A DNA stretch of 26,520 nucleotides from CAYPGT01 sp964512985 (GCA_964512985.1 CAZELI010000029.1:1-26520); one strand, 5' to 3'. Counted from the first letter of the stretch, positions 1-7,188 are shown. Numbers and translations are program-made. Notes: generated by a model not told the origin, from the sequence alone.

Positions 1-475
1 CTGCTTCAGCATGGTGGGCATCAAGTTCCACGTTCATCGCTTGTTCTACATCTTCTGGTTTGGAGTTGTAGTTGATAACAAGCTTCAGTGAATCACAGTA
101 AAAATCTAATGCATGATGGTTTGCAAGGAACGTCGGGTACTTAGTAAAGATGTTACTCTCAGTTGGATTAGACACATCCTTCTCTAAGCTTAATAGCCCG
201 CTTCTCTTAAGATTAATGAAGCTCTCATACATAAGCTTCAAAACTTCCATAAACACATCCTTGTTATAGCCGCCACCTTTAAATGGACCAGGAAGCTGAG
301 CAAGTATGTGCTTTAAAACTTTTTGTGGCATCATCGCTAAGAATATACAAGAGCCACCACCGAAAATAATTATATACTCTTGCCAAACCGAATAGATTGC
401 ATGTATCGGTCCGCCTTCCAGCATGAATCCACCGAAAACGCAACACGCAACTAAAACTAAAAATACTGCCGTCAT
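1..475 (-). CDS. motA: Flagellar motor stator protein MotA (partial, C-terminus outside window)
   Basis: Reading back from an ATG at 475 gives 158 codons with no stop before the left edge, so the gene is cut by the window. MotA is the inner-membrane ion channel subunit that, with MotB, forms the flagellar stator. The visible part starts with a hydrophobic helix (TAVFLVLVACCVFGGFMLEG), then a second hydrophobic stretch around IIIFGGGSCIFLAMM, then the family hallmark cytoplasmic segment GLLSLEKDVSNPTES followed by FTKYPTFL and DFYCDSLKLV. The start lies 11 nt after the flgN stop, with a purine-rich AGGA/GAGAG ribosome site in between, so it is co-transcribed with flgM and flgN. motB would be expected beyond the left edge. 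The identity is firm from the GLLSLE..V.NP motif; the missing C-terminal half cannot be judged. Confidence 0.93.
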   Translation of the reverse strand, partial: MTAVFLVLVACCVFGGFMLEGGPIHAIYSVWQEYIIIFGGGSCIFLAMMPQKVLKHILAQLPGPFKGGGYNKDVFMEVLKLMYESFINLKRSGLLSLEKDVSNPTESNIFTKYPTFLANHHALDFYCDSLKLVINYNSKPEDVEQAMNVELDAHHAEA

Positions 476-486
476 CTCTCTCTATC

Positions 487-957
487 CTACCCTTGCATAT
501 CTGCAATTTTCCCTGTTTTAAATTTCTGCGTTCCCTTTCCGTAAGTCGCAGGTTGTCCTCCGTTAAGATTGCTAGAGAAAATTTTGATCATATGATTTAT
601 ATAATTAGATGATTGTTTTAATAGAGTCATATTGCTATCACTAAATTTCTTGCACTGAGTGAGGATCTCTTTTAGATTCTCTGACTTGCTTTTAACATCA
701 TCTCTATATTCTTTGGGTAATTTAGGAAGTAAGTCATTGAGATTAATATTGCTTGGATAACCCTGCTCTCTTAAATACTCTACTCTTGCGGCTTCCAGCG
801 CTAATACCTTAGTAGAGAGTGATTTTTCTTCATCAGTTATTGCGTCCAAAATATCGACATTATTTTCTATTAAGGCTTGTTTCTTTTTCATAGCAAGATC
901 TAAATAGTGAGTGTAAACACCAACTTCTTTATCTAGGATTTCTGCTAAATATTCCAT
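487..957 (-). CDS. flgN: FlgN-family flagellar export chaperone
   Basis: This 156-aa protein is almost entirely helical and charged, with heptad-like patterning through about residue 125, as expected for FlgN, the cytoplasmic chaperone that holds hook-filament junction proteins before export. Sequence similarity within this family is low, so the call leans on size, helical character and position between an FlgM-like gene and motA. The ATG lies 10 nt after the flgM stop, and the flgM TAG stop overlaps an AGGA ribosome-binding site spaced 8 nt from the ATG, so translation is probably coupled. The C-terminal tail from about residue 130 is Gly/Lys-rich and probably disordered. Its usual clients flgK and flgL are not in the window. 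Confidence 0.75.
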   Translation of the reverse strand: MEYLAEILDKEVGVYTHYLDLAMKKKQALIENNVDILDAITDEEKSLSTKVLALEAARVEYLREQGYPSNINLNDLLPKLPKEYRDDVKSKSENLKEILTQCKKFSDSNMTLLKQSSNYINHMIKIFSSNLNGGQPATYGKGTQKFKTGKIADMQG

Positions 958-967
958 AGATTAATTC

Positions 968-1282
968 CTAAGAAACTAAGAACTCTCCTACTCCATCAGC
1001 TATAAGCGAGTTTGCTAGATCATTAGAGCTAATATTATATTCACCTAATGTTATTGATTCTTTAAGTGCAGAAAGATATTCTGCTCTGCCTGCTTGTTTA
1101 GCTTGAGAGACTTTTAATTTTAATGAAGAGAAGGCATTGCTGTCAGCAGAGTCTATCGCCTTGTTCTCTAAATCAGCATCAACGCTGTCAGAGCCTGCTT
1201 TAGCAGCGGAATTATTTGCTTTAAATAGTTTTAGTTGTTCTAAAGAATCTGTTGAATTTGAATCGGTTCTTTTAATATCCAT
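968..1282 (-). CDS. flgM: FlgM-like anti-sigma-28 factor
   Basis: This 104-aa protein has an N-terminal half rich in Ser, Asp and Asn (probably disordered) and a C-terminal helical part. The stretch from about residue 70 (EYLSALKESITLGEYNISSN) to the end matches the FlgM pattern of a helix, a short G-x-Y turn and a final helix (DLANSLIADGVGEFL). FlgM binds the flagellar sigma factor FliA until it is exported through the finished hook. It is the first gene of the flgM-flgN-motA unit. No clear sigma-28 or sigma-54 promoter is visible in the 129 nt upstream, and no strong ribosome site sits before the ATG apart from a weak AGGG 11 nt away. The call rests on the C-terminal pattern plus the flgN neighbour. 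Confidence 0.75.
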   Translation of the reverse strand: MDIKRTDSNSTDSLEQLKLFKANNSAAKAGSDSVDADLENKAIDSADSNAFSSLKLKVSQAKQAGRAEYLSALKESITLGEYNISSNDLANSLIADGVGEFLVS

Positions 1283-1411
1283 ATTGTTTTGGCCCTGAAC
1301 TTAGTTTACTGGCTCTCCTTCCATAACTATTCCCGTTACCCGCCAAAAAGCTAGTTAGTCTATACAGGCTAATTGTTTAGCGCTTCTACACCATTTGGAC
1401 TAGGGGTATTT
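1283..1411. other. Intergenic region between TPR gene and flgM
   Basis: These 129 nt separate the end of the TPR gene from flgM, both on the minus strand. A weak TATAGA-like -10 is visible near the middle on the minus strand, but I see no convincing flagellar-type promoter, no hairpin with a T-run and no small gene. Confidence 0.4.
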
Positions 1412-2140
1412 TTATATTTCTTTCAACAAACCATCTACTAATGCACTTCCTGGTAGCATTCTCTTTACGGTTAGAAGGAAGTTGCGGGCTTTATCCTTGT
1501 GATTTAAGGCTAGGTGCGCCATGGCGGATTTGAAATGTATGCCAGCATCTTCAGAGTATTTATTCTGTGCCTCGCCTAGGTATTCGAGTGCCTGTTTATA
1601 TTCCTTACGTGCTAAATGTGCTGAGCCTATGTCCTTCAGGATTTCTGGATAGACGTTGATCAGCTGATCCTTATAATCAAGGAAGCGAACAATATAATCG
1701 TTTAATCCATAACTAAGAAAGTAGCCATAAGTTGACTCAAAATACAATCTAAAAGTTAAATAACCAGGTGTCGGTATGTCCTGTGGGAAGCGATATAGTC
1801 TGTTACTAGCTTCATTTAAGAATGCGATGAGAAACTCACCCCATTTAGCAGAAGGTGATGCTATGGCTTGCTGGTATAGTAATTTAGCACGCGGAAGATC
1901 TTGGGCTAAGACTGCTGCAAATCCTGCCTGTGAGTAGAATTGCAGCTCTTCATAAATCTTCACTGCTAGGAGAGCTTGCTTCAATTCAACTAAGCAGTCT
2001 GCTTGAAGATGTTGTATTTGTTTATGAAGTTCAGGTGCTAGATTCGTTTCTGAAAGTACATTGCTGCATAATTGCAAGGCAGCTTCAAAGTTACAATGTT
2101 GAAATTGATCTTGAGCTTGTTGATAGAGATCAGGCTCCAT
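1412..2140 (-). CDS. Tetratricopeptide-repeat protein
   Basis: This 242-aa soluble protein has TPR-like helical pairs at about residues 6-31 (a Y..A...F....F..A pattern), 165-198 (IGSAHLARKEYKQALEYLGEA) and 199-232 (FKSAMAHLALNHKDKARNFL). Between them, residues 95-160 form an aromatic-rich insert (RFPQDIPTPGYLTFRLYFES) without TPR pattern, which may be a lineage-specific core. TPRs mediate protein-protein contacts; no catalytic domain or signal peptide is seen, so the partner is unknown. The ATG lies 7 nt after the tsaB stop, so the two genes form an operon, though a functional link to tRNA modification is not implied. Confidence 0.7.
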   Translation of the reverse strand: MEPDLYQQAQDQFQHCNFEAALQLCSNVLSETNLAPELHKQIQHLQADCLVELKQALLAVKIYEELQFYSQAGFAAVLAQDLPRAKLLYQQAIASPSAKWGEFLIAFLNEASNRLYRFPQDIPTPGYLTFRLYFESTYGYFLSYGLNDYIVRFLDYKDQLINVYPEILKDIGSAHLARKEYKQALEYLGEAQNKYSEDAGIHFKSAMAHLALNHKDKARNFLLTVKRMLPGSALVDGLLKEI

Positions 2141-2147
2141 GAGTTTA

Positions 2148-2723
2148 TTATATAGTAATAGTCTTTGCTTGAATATTAATACTAGGTTCTCGTAAATAAT
2201 AGGGTTGTAAATCTTTATAGCTAATTAGTGGGTATTGAGTATTGAGCGTCTTAATAATTAGACTTGCAATATTTTGCTCTGGAAGCTCATAAACCTTATG
2301 TCCATTGTTTTCTAGAGAGAAAAAATTAGTTTCAAGATTAGTATAATTTGAATCAAGTGAGATAAAGTAATCGTTTTTACCGGCAGCTATAGCTACTGGA
2401 TCACTGTCCCTGAGCTGATTTATAGAGCGTGCTAACTGAAAATTATTTACCGCATAAATCTGGAGATCAAGTTCTGCTGCTAGGGTTTTAACGATAGTGA
2501 TAGTGCTGCGAATACCAGTAAACGAACCAGGTCCCACTGAACAAGCTAGTAGACCGATATCTTGTGGTTTAAGATTAACTCCCTGAAAGGATTCTACGAG
2601 GAGTGATATAAGCTGAGAAGATTTGCTTTGTTGCTGAGCTTCTATAACAAATTCTTGCTTAATATCATCAAATACCGCTAATGATTGGGTTTGATGACTT
2701 GAGTCTAAAGCAAGGATAAGCAT
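2148..2723 (-). CDS. tsaB: tRNA threonylcarbamoyladenosine biosynthesis protein TsaB
   Basis: TsaB is a non-catalytic actin-fold partner of TsaD that, with TsaE and TsaC, installs t6A at position 37 of ANN-decoding tRNAs. The 191-aa product starts with the ASKHA-type strand LILALDSSHQTQSLAVF (residues 2-18) and has the family signature SVGPGSFTGIRS at about 62-73. It is slightly shorter than typical TsaB (about 220-230 aa), mainly in the C-terminal half. It leads the tsaB-TPR unit. A TAAGAT hexamer ends 7 nt before the ATG, in line with the promoter spacing seen elsewhere in the window, but the match is weak. Confidence 0.9.
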   Translation of the reverse strand: MLILALDSSHQTQSLAVFDDIKQEFVIEAQQQSKSSQLISLLVESFQGVNLKPQDIGLLACSVGPGSFTGIRSTITIVKTLAAELDLQIYAVNNFQLARSINQLRDSDPVAIAAGKNDYFISLDSNYTNLETNFFSLENNGHKVYELPEQNIASLIIKTLNTQYPLISYKDLQPYYLREPSINIQAKTITI

Positions 2724-2741
2724 TTACTTAATCTTACTATA

Positions 2742-2815
2742 GTGACTTAGTGTCTGGGTGACTGAGTGTCTGAATAATCTCCTCAGGCACTCAGACACCC
2801 AGTCCCTCCGACACT
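2742..2815. repeat. Tandem 16-bp repeat inside an imperfect palindrome
   Basis: Two near-identical 16-mers lie head to tail at 2742-2757 and 2758-2773 (14 of 16 bases equal, GTGACTkAGTGTCTGr). The segment 2754-2768 pairs with 2788-2802 (CTGGGTG-A-CTGAGTG against CACTCAG-A-CACCCAG, one central mismatch), and an outer AGTGTC/GACACT pair lies at 2749-2754 and 2810-2815. The element sits between the divergent tsaB and DUF4149 genes, so it is not a simple terminator. It may be a small dispersed palindromic repeat or a dyad operator for the divergent promoters. Confidence 0.75.
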
Positions 2816-2878
2816 ATTTATAAATTCTTCATCAAAACTAGGTCTAAACTGAAAATTTTCATATAAAATATTAGTTCT

Positions 2879-3376
2879 ATGTTTAATTTTACATTGCAAG
2901 AAATAGTTAATTTGACCCAGCTGCTAGGCTTGATTGTTATCGTTGGTGGCACTATTAGTTTAGGTGCTTTGGCTGCTCCGAGTTTATTCAAGAATCTGAA
3001 TCGCGAGGAAGCTGGTTCAGTGATGATCGAGATCTTTGGTAAGTTTGATAGTTGGATCAAAGTCTCTGCTATATTGATTTTGGTTGCCAAGCTTATCGAC
3101 GTAGCTTATATTCATAAGTTTAATTTTTTTGTAGAAAGCACTGTGGGAGAGGAATTGGTGAAGACGCTTAATACCAATATGCTTATTAGTACTATATTAG
3201 TAGTAGCGATAGCTGCAACTAGTTTGCATATTGCTTTCAAGCTTTCACCGGCGATTCTAGAATCTTACGAAGCAGACTCTGCACAGTTCCCAGCATTGCA
3301 TAAGCAAAGCGAAATGCTACATAGAGTTAATTTTCTATTGGGGATTGGTTTGCTGTTTAGCTTTGTGGTTTATTAA
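2879..3376 (+). CDS. DUF4149 (TMEM205-like) integral membrane protein
   Basis: This 165-aa protein has four hydrophobic segments at about residues 10-33, 60-80, 103-125 and 148-165. The N-terminal GGTISLGALAAPSLFKNLNREEAGSVMIEIF region carries the family pattern (small-residue helix, A.P..F..L.r..AG.....iF) of DUF4149/TMEM205-like proteins. No biochemical role is established for this family. It is divergent from tsaB across a palindromic repeat and lies 56 nt before lexA on the same strand, but lexA has its own promoter. A TAAAAT hexamer ends 9 nt before the ATG, and no ribosome site is apparent. Confidence 0.75.
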   Translation: MFNFTLQEIVNLTQLLGLIVIVGGTISLGALAAPSLFKNLNREEAGSVMIEIFGKFDSWIKVSAILILVAKLIDVAYIHKFNFFVESTVGEELVKTLNTNMLISTILVVAIAATSLHIAFKLSPAILESYEADSAQFPALHKQSEMLHRVNFLLGIGLLFSFVVY

Positions 3377-3397
3377 CAAAACTTAATCTGGGCACGC

Positions 3398-3426
3398 TTG
3401 CACCCCATACCGATGTATGCTATTAT
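3398..3426 (+). promoter_or_regulatory. lexA promoter, consensus-like, leaderless spacing
   Basis: A -35 TTGCAC (3398-3403), a 17-nt spacer and a -10 TATTAT (3421-3426) preceded by the extended motif TGC (3418-3420) form the best sigma-70 promoter in the window. The -10 ends only 6 nt before the lexA ATG at 3433, so transcription should start at or next to the A of the ATG. Confidence 0.85.
3406..3419. promoter_or_regulatory. Candidate LexA operator, CATAC-N4-GTATG
   Basis: A perfect 5-bp dyad with a 4-nt centre (CATACCGATGTATG) lies wholly between the -35 and -10 of the lexA promoter. This is the expected place for autorepression, and the 5-4-5 layout resembles known LexA boxes such as GAAC-N4-GTTC, but the bases differ. 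Assignment to LexA is inference. Confidence 0.5.
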
Positions 3427-3432
3427 ATAAGT

Positions 3433-4143
3433 ATGGTTACGAAATTATCACCGAAGCAGGAAGAAACAGCAGAGGTCATTTATAGACTTACTCACCAATA
3501 TAATTATCCCCCCACCTTGGATGAGATAGCCGCAGAGATGGGCATCACCAAGGGCACCCTCCAGTACCACATGACGGCATTGCGTAAGAAGCAAGCTGTC
3601 ATTTGGAACACTGGATCAGCGCGTTCTGTAAGAGTTATGGATCCAGAAGTGCTGACACATTGCCGAACGAAGTTTCCGCGAGTACAGAAGTCTGATGAAT
3701 TTAATGGCAGCTTTGATTCGAGATCTATGGAGAGAGGATCAGAGTTTAATGTTAGTCGTGAACGTACACAGATTCCTATATTGGGGAAGATTGCTGCGGG
3801 TGTTCCGCTGACAGTGATGGACAGAACTGATGAGTACCTTGAATTAGATACTTATTTCCCTGATGGTTGTTATGCTCTTCGTGTTAAAGGTGAGAGTATG
3901 GTAGATGCCCTAATCTCTGATGGAGACTTAGTTTTAATAGAGCCGCGAGATACTGCTCGTAACGGTGAGATAGTAGTAGCGCTTGTTAATGATGAAGCTG
4001 CAACACTGAAGCGTTTCTATAAAGAAGATCAGCGTATAAGATTGCAACCTGAGAACCCTACTATGGAGCCTATCTATATAGACCCTCGTCAAGAGAGTTT
4101 GAGGATACAGGGCATCGTCAAAGGTGTGATCAGAAAAACATAA
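3433..4143 (+). CDS. lexA: LexA SOS-response repressor
   Basis: LexA represses DNA-damage genes and cleaves itself when RecA filaments form. The 236-aa product has an N-terminal winged HTH (residues 1-68, recognition region about ITKGTLQYHMTALRKK), a long linker (about 70-112) and a C-terminal S24 peptidase domain. The self-cleavage bond is A122-G123 in IAAGVPL, the nucleophile is S155 in KGESM and the general base is K193 in AATLKRF, so all catalytic elements are present. It is longer than the roughly 200-aa E. coli form, mainly because of the linker. The recognition helix is unlike those of Gram-positive or proteobacterial LexA, suggesting its own box. The start is set by the -10 box 6 nt upstream; there is no ribosome site. 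Confidence 0.97.
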   Translation: MVTKLSPKQEETAEVIYRLTHQYNYPPTLDEIAAEMGITKGTLQYHMTALRKKQAVIWNTGSARSVRVMDPEVLTHCRTKFPRVQKSDEFNGSFDSRSMERGSEFNVSRERTQIPILGKIAAGVPLTVMDRTDEYLELDTYFPDGCYALRVKGESMVDALISDGDLVLIEPRDTARNGEIVVALVNDEAATLKRFYKEDQRIRLQPENPTMEPIYIDPRQESLRIQGIVKGVIRKT

Positions 4144-4163
4144 GGCAATGTCCTTTAGCGGAT

Positions 4164-4194
4164 AGTATTTAAACGTTAACAATACTGGCATAAT
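4164..4194 (+). promoter_or_regulatory. Promoter of the 300-aa gene with inverted repeat
   Basis: An extended -10, TGG-CATAAT (4186-4194), ends 6 nt before the ATG at 4201, predicting a leaderless transcript. Just upstream, AGTATT (4164-4169) and AATACT (4181-4186) form an inverted repeat with an 11-nt centre that could bind a regulator. Confidence 0.6.
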
Positions 4195-4200
4195 ATTTAT

Positions 4201-5103
4201 ATGAGTAAGCAGGTTAATTTAAATATTTTGTACGATGGTTCTGCACTCAAAAACCATGAGATGGAAGCCAATGATTTAGCTCCTGCATTGTTGGCTTTTA
4301 GTGAATTAATAGAAACTTCAAATCAAATATTAAATCCATCTAACTCTAAGATTTCTGTAAAAATTAAAGGATCGTTTCAGTCGGGATCTTTTGATATAGC
4401 TTTGGTCTTATCGCAATCTATTGATGGCCTATTAGGATTTTTAACATCAAATACAGTAGAAGCACCTTTGAATTTATTGGCAATTTTGGGATTTTGCACA
4501 GGTACTAATTCAGTTATAGATTTACTCAAAAAATTGAAAGGTAGAGAACCTACTAAAATTATTAAGAAGGGAGAGAATGTTGAAATTATTGTTGATCAAC
4601 AAGAAACATACACGACCAGCATCAAAGTTTTCGCTTTGTTTTCCAATGTTAAAATCAGGCAAAAGCTTGAACAAGTCATAGCCCCTTTAAAAAAAGAAGG
4701 TATTGATTTATTTAAATCTCACATAAATAATCAAGAAATACAAAAAATAGACAAACATGAAGTAGTATACTTTGAAGTCCCTCAAGAGAAGGAAATTCTA
4801 CTAGAGGATAATGAATTTGAAACTAATTTGCAATTAGTGAGTGTCTCTTTTCAAGAAACCAACAAGTGGAAATTTTCAGATGGTAACTCTGCTTTTTTTG
4901 CGTCAATTCAAGATGAGGAATTTATAAAATCTGTACAATCAGGTAAGAGTAATTTTGCTAAAGATGACATATTGAAAGTTCGGTTAAGAAGGAAACAGTT
5001 TGAAAAAGATCAAAAAATTCAAACCGTTTATGAAATCATTAAAGTTACAGATCACCGTAGACCTAATACCCAGTTATCGATGTTTATCCAAGAAGATCTA
5101 TGA
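4201..5103 (+). CDS. Unknown 300-aa protein
   Basis: I do not recognise a named domain. The protein is soluble and lysine-rich, with a predicted alpha/beta N-terminus (VNLNILYDGSALKNHEMEAN, then DLAPALLAFSELIETSNQIL) and a KISVKIKGSFQSGSFDIALVL strand pair. Residues 85-105 (APLNLLAILGFCTGTNSVID) are hydrophobic but broken by polar residues. The second half (about 175-300) is beta-rich and ends with a basic stretch (LKVRLRRKQFEKDQKIQT). Base composition is more AT-rich than lexA and atpD on either side, consistent with acquired DNA. It follows lexA by 57 nt but has its own leaderless-type promoter. Proteins of this general layout occur sporadically in bacterial accessory regions, but I cannot assign a function. 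Confidence 0.7.
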   Translation: MSKQVNLNILYDGSALKNHEMEANDLAPALLAFSELIETSNQILNPSNSKISVKIKGSFQSGSFDIALVLSQSIDGLLGFLTSNTVEAPLNLLAILGFCTGTNSVIDLLKKLKGREPTKIIKKGENVEIIVDQQETYTTSIKVFALFSNVKIRQKLEQVIAPLKKEGIDLFKSHINNQEIQKIDKHEVVYFEVPQEKEILLEDNEFETNLQLVSVSFQETNKWKFSDGNSAFFASIQDEEFIKSVQSGKSNFAKDDILKVRLRRKQFEKDQKIQTVYEIIKVTDHRRPNTQLSMFIQEDL

Positions 5104-5166
5104 ACTTCAAGAATTGCTATAATTATGTTAGGATTGTCAATTTTTTGAAAGATTTAGTAAAGTAAT

Positions 5167-5379
5167 TTGTGGCAACTATTTGATATTGGTTATGTAATTC
5201 CTGCTACTGTAGCTATCGGCTACTTTATCGGTAAGTTTTTGGAATCTAAATGTGAGGGTGATTACTTCGTTACGTCTGTGTTGATATCGGCAGCATGTGG
5301 GTTCATTCTCACTATAGTTAAGATTAAGCGGTTTATGGATGAAGTTAATAAGAATCCAGAAGAAAATAATTTAAAATAA
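5167..5379 (+). CDS. Small Atp1/AtpI-like membrane protein (ATPase_gene1 type)
   Basis: This 70-aa protein has two hydrophobic helices, at about residues 7-25 (IGYVIPATVAIGYFIGKFLE) and 34-55 (YFVTSVLISAACGFILTIVK), then a charged tail. The first helix followed by a polar loop and a Gly-containing second helix resembles the small F-ATPase-associated proteins (Atp1, PF09527-like) thought to aid c-ring assembly or carry divalent ions. The position 67 nt before atpD supports this. The only in-frame start candidate after the upstream stop is TTG at 5167, which is unusual and lowers certainty about the N-terminus. A TTGTCA -35-like hexamer lies upstream with a poor -10. Confidence 0.6.
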   Translation: MWQLFDIGYVIPATVAIGYFIGKFLESKCEGDYFVTSVLISAACGFILTIVKIKRFMDEVNKNPEENNLK

Positions 5380-5427
5380 TAATTGTTATTTCTTCAATAA
5401 ATCCCAATATTTACCTTGATAATTCAA

Positions 5428-5436
5428 TGTTACAAT
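5428..5436 (+). promoter_or_regulatory. Extended -10 of atpD
   Basis: TGT-TACAAT ends 10 nt before the atpD ATG. With normal start-site spacing the leader would be about 3-4 nt, too short to hold a ribosome site. The -35 region (near 5408) is poor, which extended -10 promoters tolerate. Confidence 0.55.
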
Positions 5437-5446
5437 CAAATCTGTT

Positions 5447-6871
5447 ATGGCAACAGTAGAAAAAACAGCATTAGGTAAAGTAGTTCAGGTTATAGGGCCT
5501 GTTATAGACGTGGAGTTCCCATCTGGCTCACTTCCAAGTATTTATAACGCTCTTAAAATTCAAGGTAAAAACTCAGCAGGACAAGAAGTGAATCTTGTGG
5601 CTGAAGTGCAATTAATTCTAGGTGATAATCGTGTACGCTCGATTGCGATGAGTTCTACAGAAGGACTTAGCCGTGGTCTTGCAGTAGAGGATACTGGTGC
5701 CCCGATTACTGTTCCAGTGGGCGCTGCAACTCTAGGAAGAATTCTCAATGTACTCGGTGAACCAGTAGATGAAGCTGGTCCTATTAATGCTAAGAAGTTT
5801 AGTCCTATTCACCGTGAGCCTCCTGAGCTTTCTGAACAGAATACGAATATAGAAGTATTCGAGACTGGTATTAAGGTTATTGACCTTCTTACTCCTTACG
5901 TTAAGGGAGGTAAGATTGGACTATTTGGTGGTGCGGGTGTAGGTAAGACAGTTCTGATTATGGAGCTTATTAATAACATCGCTAAAGCACACGATGGTAT
6001 TTCGGTGTTCTCTGGTGTAGGTGAGCGTACTCGTGAGGGTAACGACCTTTGGCACGAGATGAAAGAGTCTGGAGTAATTGATAAAGTAGCTCTAGTATAC
6101 GGACAGATGAACGAGCCTCCTGGAGCGCGTATGCGTGTTGGTCTTACTGGACTAACTATGGCGGAGTACTTCCGTGACGAAGAGAATAAGGATACTTTAC
6201 TTTTCGTTGATAATATTTTCCGTTTCACTCAAGCTGGTTCTGAAGTATCTGCGTTACTTGGACGTATGCCATCAGCAGTAGGATATCAACCAACTCTAGC
6301 TAACGAGATGGGACAGCTGCAAGAGCGTATCACTTCTACTACTAAGGGTTCTATAACTTCAGTACAAGCGATCTATGTACCTGCAGACGATCTTACTGAC
6401 CCGGCTCCAGCGACTACCTTCTCGCACTTAGATGCGACTACGGTTCTCTCTCGTCAAATCGCTGAATTAGGAATTTATCCTGCAGTGGATCCGCTAGATT
6501 CTACTTCTACAGCACTTAAGGCTGCTATCGTAGGTCAAGAGCACTATGACGTAGCGCGTGGTGTACAAAACATTCTTCAACGTTATAAAGAGTTACAAGA
6601 TATCATTGCGATTCTTGGTATGGATGAGCTTTCTGATGACGATAAGGCAGTAGTTTATCGTGCACGTAAAATACAGAAGTTCTTGTCACAACCTTTCCAC
6701 GTAGCAGAGGTATTCACTGGTTCACCTGGTAAGTACGTTAAGCTAGATGACACTATCAGAAGCTTTAAAGAAATCCTTGCTGGTAAGTACGATGCTCTCC
6801 CTGAGCAAGCTTTCTACATGGTAGCTGGTATAGAAGAAGTTATTGCTAAAGCTGAGAAGATGAAGGGTTAA
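5447..6871 (+). CDS. atpD: F-type ATP synthase subunit beta
   Basis: The catalytic beta subunit of F1 makes or hydrolyses ATP at the F1/F0 rotary enzyme on the cytoplasmic membrane. The 474-aa length is normal. Visible hallmarks are the N-terminal GKVVQVIGPVIDVEFPSG barrel, the P-loop GGAGVGKT (about 159-166), GERTREGNDL with the catalytic Glu-Arg pair, LLFVDNIFRFTQAGSEVSALLGRMPSAVGYQPTL, and the DELSDDD segment that corresponds to the DELSEED lever. All catalytic residues appear intact. The next gene is convergent only 3 nt away, so subunit epsilon (atpC) does not follow, and alpha/gamma/delta are also absent. Codon choice looks more optimised than in neighbouring genes, as expected for a highly expressed product. 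Confidence 0.99.
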   Translation: MATVEKTALGKVVQVIGPVIDVEFPSGSLPSIYNALKIQGKNSAGQEVNLVAEVQLILGDNRVRSIAMSSTEGLSRGLAVEDTGAPITVPVGAATLGRILNVLGEPVDEAGPINAKKFSPIHREPPELSEQNTNIEVFETGIKVIDLLTPYVKGGKIGLFGGAGVGKTVLIMELINNIAKAHDGISVFSGVGERTREGNDLWHEMKESGVIDKVALVYGQMNEPPGARMRVGLTGLTMAEYFRDEENKDTLLFVDNIFRFTQAGSEVSALLGRMPSAVGYQPTLANEMGQLQERITSTTKGSITSVQAIYVPADDLTDPAPATTFSHLDATTVLSRQIAELGIYPAVDPLDSTSTALKAAIVGQEHYDVARGVQNILQRYKELQDIIAILGMDELSDDDKAVVYRARKIQKFLSQPFHVAEVFTGSPGKYVKLDDTIRSFKEILAGKYDALPEQAFYMVAGIEEVIAKAEKMKG

Positions 6872-6874
6872 GCT

Positions 6875-7165
6875 CTATTCCCACCACGCTTTGCGTATAG
6901 TTTTATAAGCACGGAATTCTTGAATTGGGATATTGAAAAGTGTTGCGTTTGCTTGAAGTAGTTTAGGATGCATATAACGAAGGTCTTTAATAGTCTCTTT
7001 GATTTTCTCAATACCAAAGATAGACTTAAGTAAATTCCAGTCTTCAAGATTACCCCTAGACATAACTCTTTCTATAACTTGTCTAGGATATAAATGATAG
7101 TCTTCTGGATTCATGTCTGTATCCCAAAATAAGCTTTCATTAAATTTATCCGTTTGAGAACTCAT
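6875..7165 (-). CDS. DUF6922-type small protein, partner of AbiEii nucleotidyltransferase
   Basis: This 96-aa protein has LFWDTDMNPEDYHLYPRQVIERVMSRGNLEDWNLL, matching the pattern LFWD.d......y....I.RVl..G...D of small proteins encoded next to AbiEii-like nucleotidyltransferases. In such pairs it is the candidate antitoxin, though this role is mostly inferred. Here it lies 23 nt downstream of the nucleotidyltransferase, so the toxin-type gene comes first, the reverse of the usual antitoxin-first order. It has its own extended -10 (TGG-TATAAT, 7177-7185) ending 11 nt before the ATG, starting right after the toxin stop. This would allow separate expression of the partner. It converges on atpD with 3 nt between the stops. 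Confidence 0.7.
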   Translation of the reverse strand: MSSQTDKFNESLFWDTDMNPEDYHLYPRQVIERVMSRGNLEDWNLLKSIFGIEKIKETIKDLRYMHPKLLQANATLFNIPIQEFRAYKTIRKAWWE

Positions 7166-7176
7166 CGTATAAATAC

Positions 7177-7185
7177 ATTATACCA
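7177..7185 (-). promoter_or_regulatory. Extended -10 upstream of the DUF6922 gene
   Basis: TGG-TATAAT on the minus strand lies in the 23-nt gap after the AbiEii stop and ends 11 nt before the ATG, giving the partner gene its own promoter with a predicted leader of about 4-5 nt. Confidence 0.6.
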
Positions 7186-7188
7186 AAA

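Noticed and set aside
3377..3432. Classic LexA boxes (GAAC-N4-GTTC or CTG-N10-CAG) upstream of lexA
   Set aside because: Neither pattern is present; only the CATAC-N4-GTATG dyad was found.
5896..6228. Open frame of 110 aa on the minus strand inside atpD
   Set aside because: Shadow of the strongly conserved atpD frame; no promoter or recognisable product.
6872..7165. atpC (epsilon) downstream of atpD
   Set aside because: The only frame after atpD is the convergent DUF6922-like gene; no epsilon-type sequence is seen on the plus strand.
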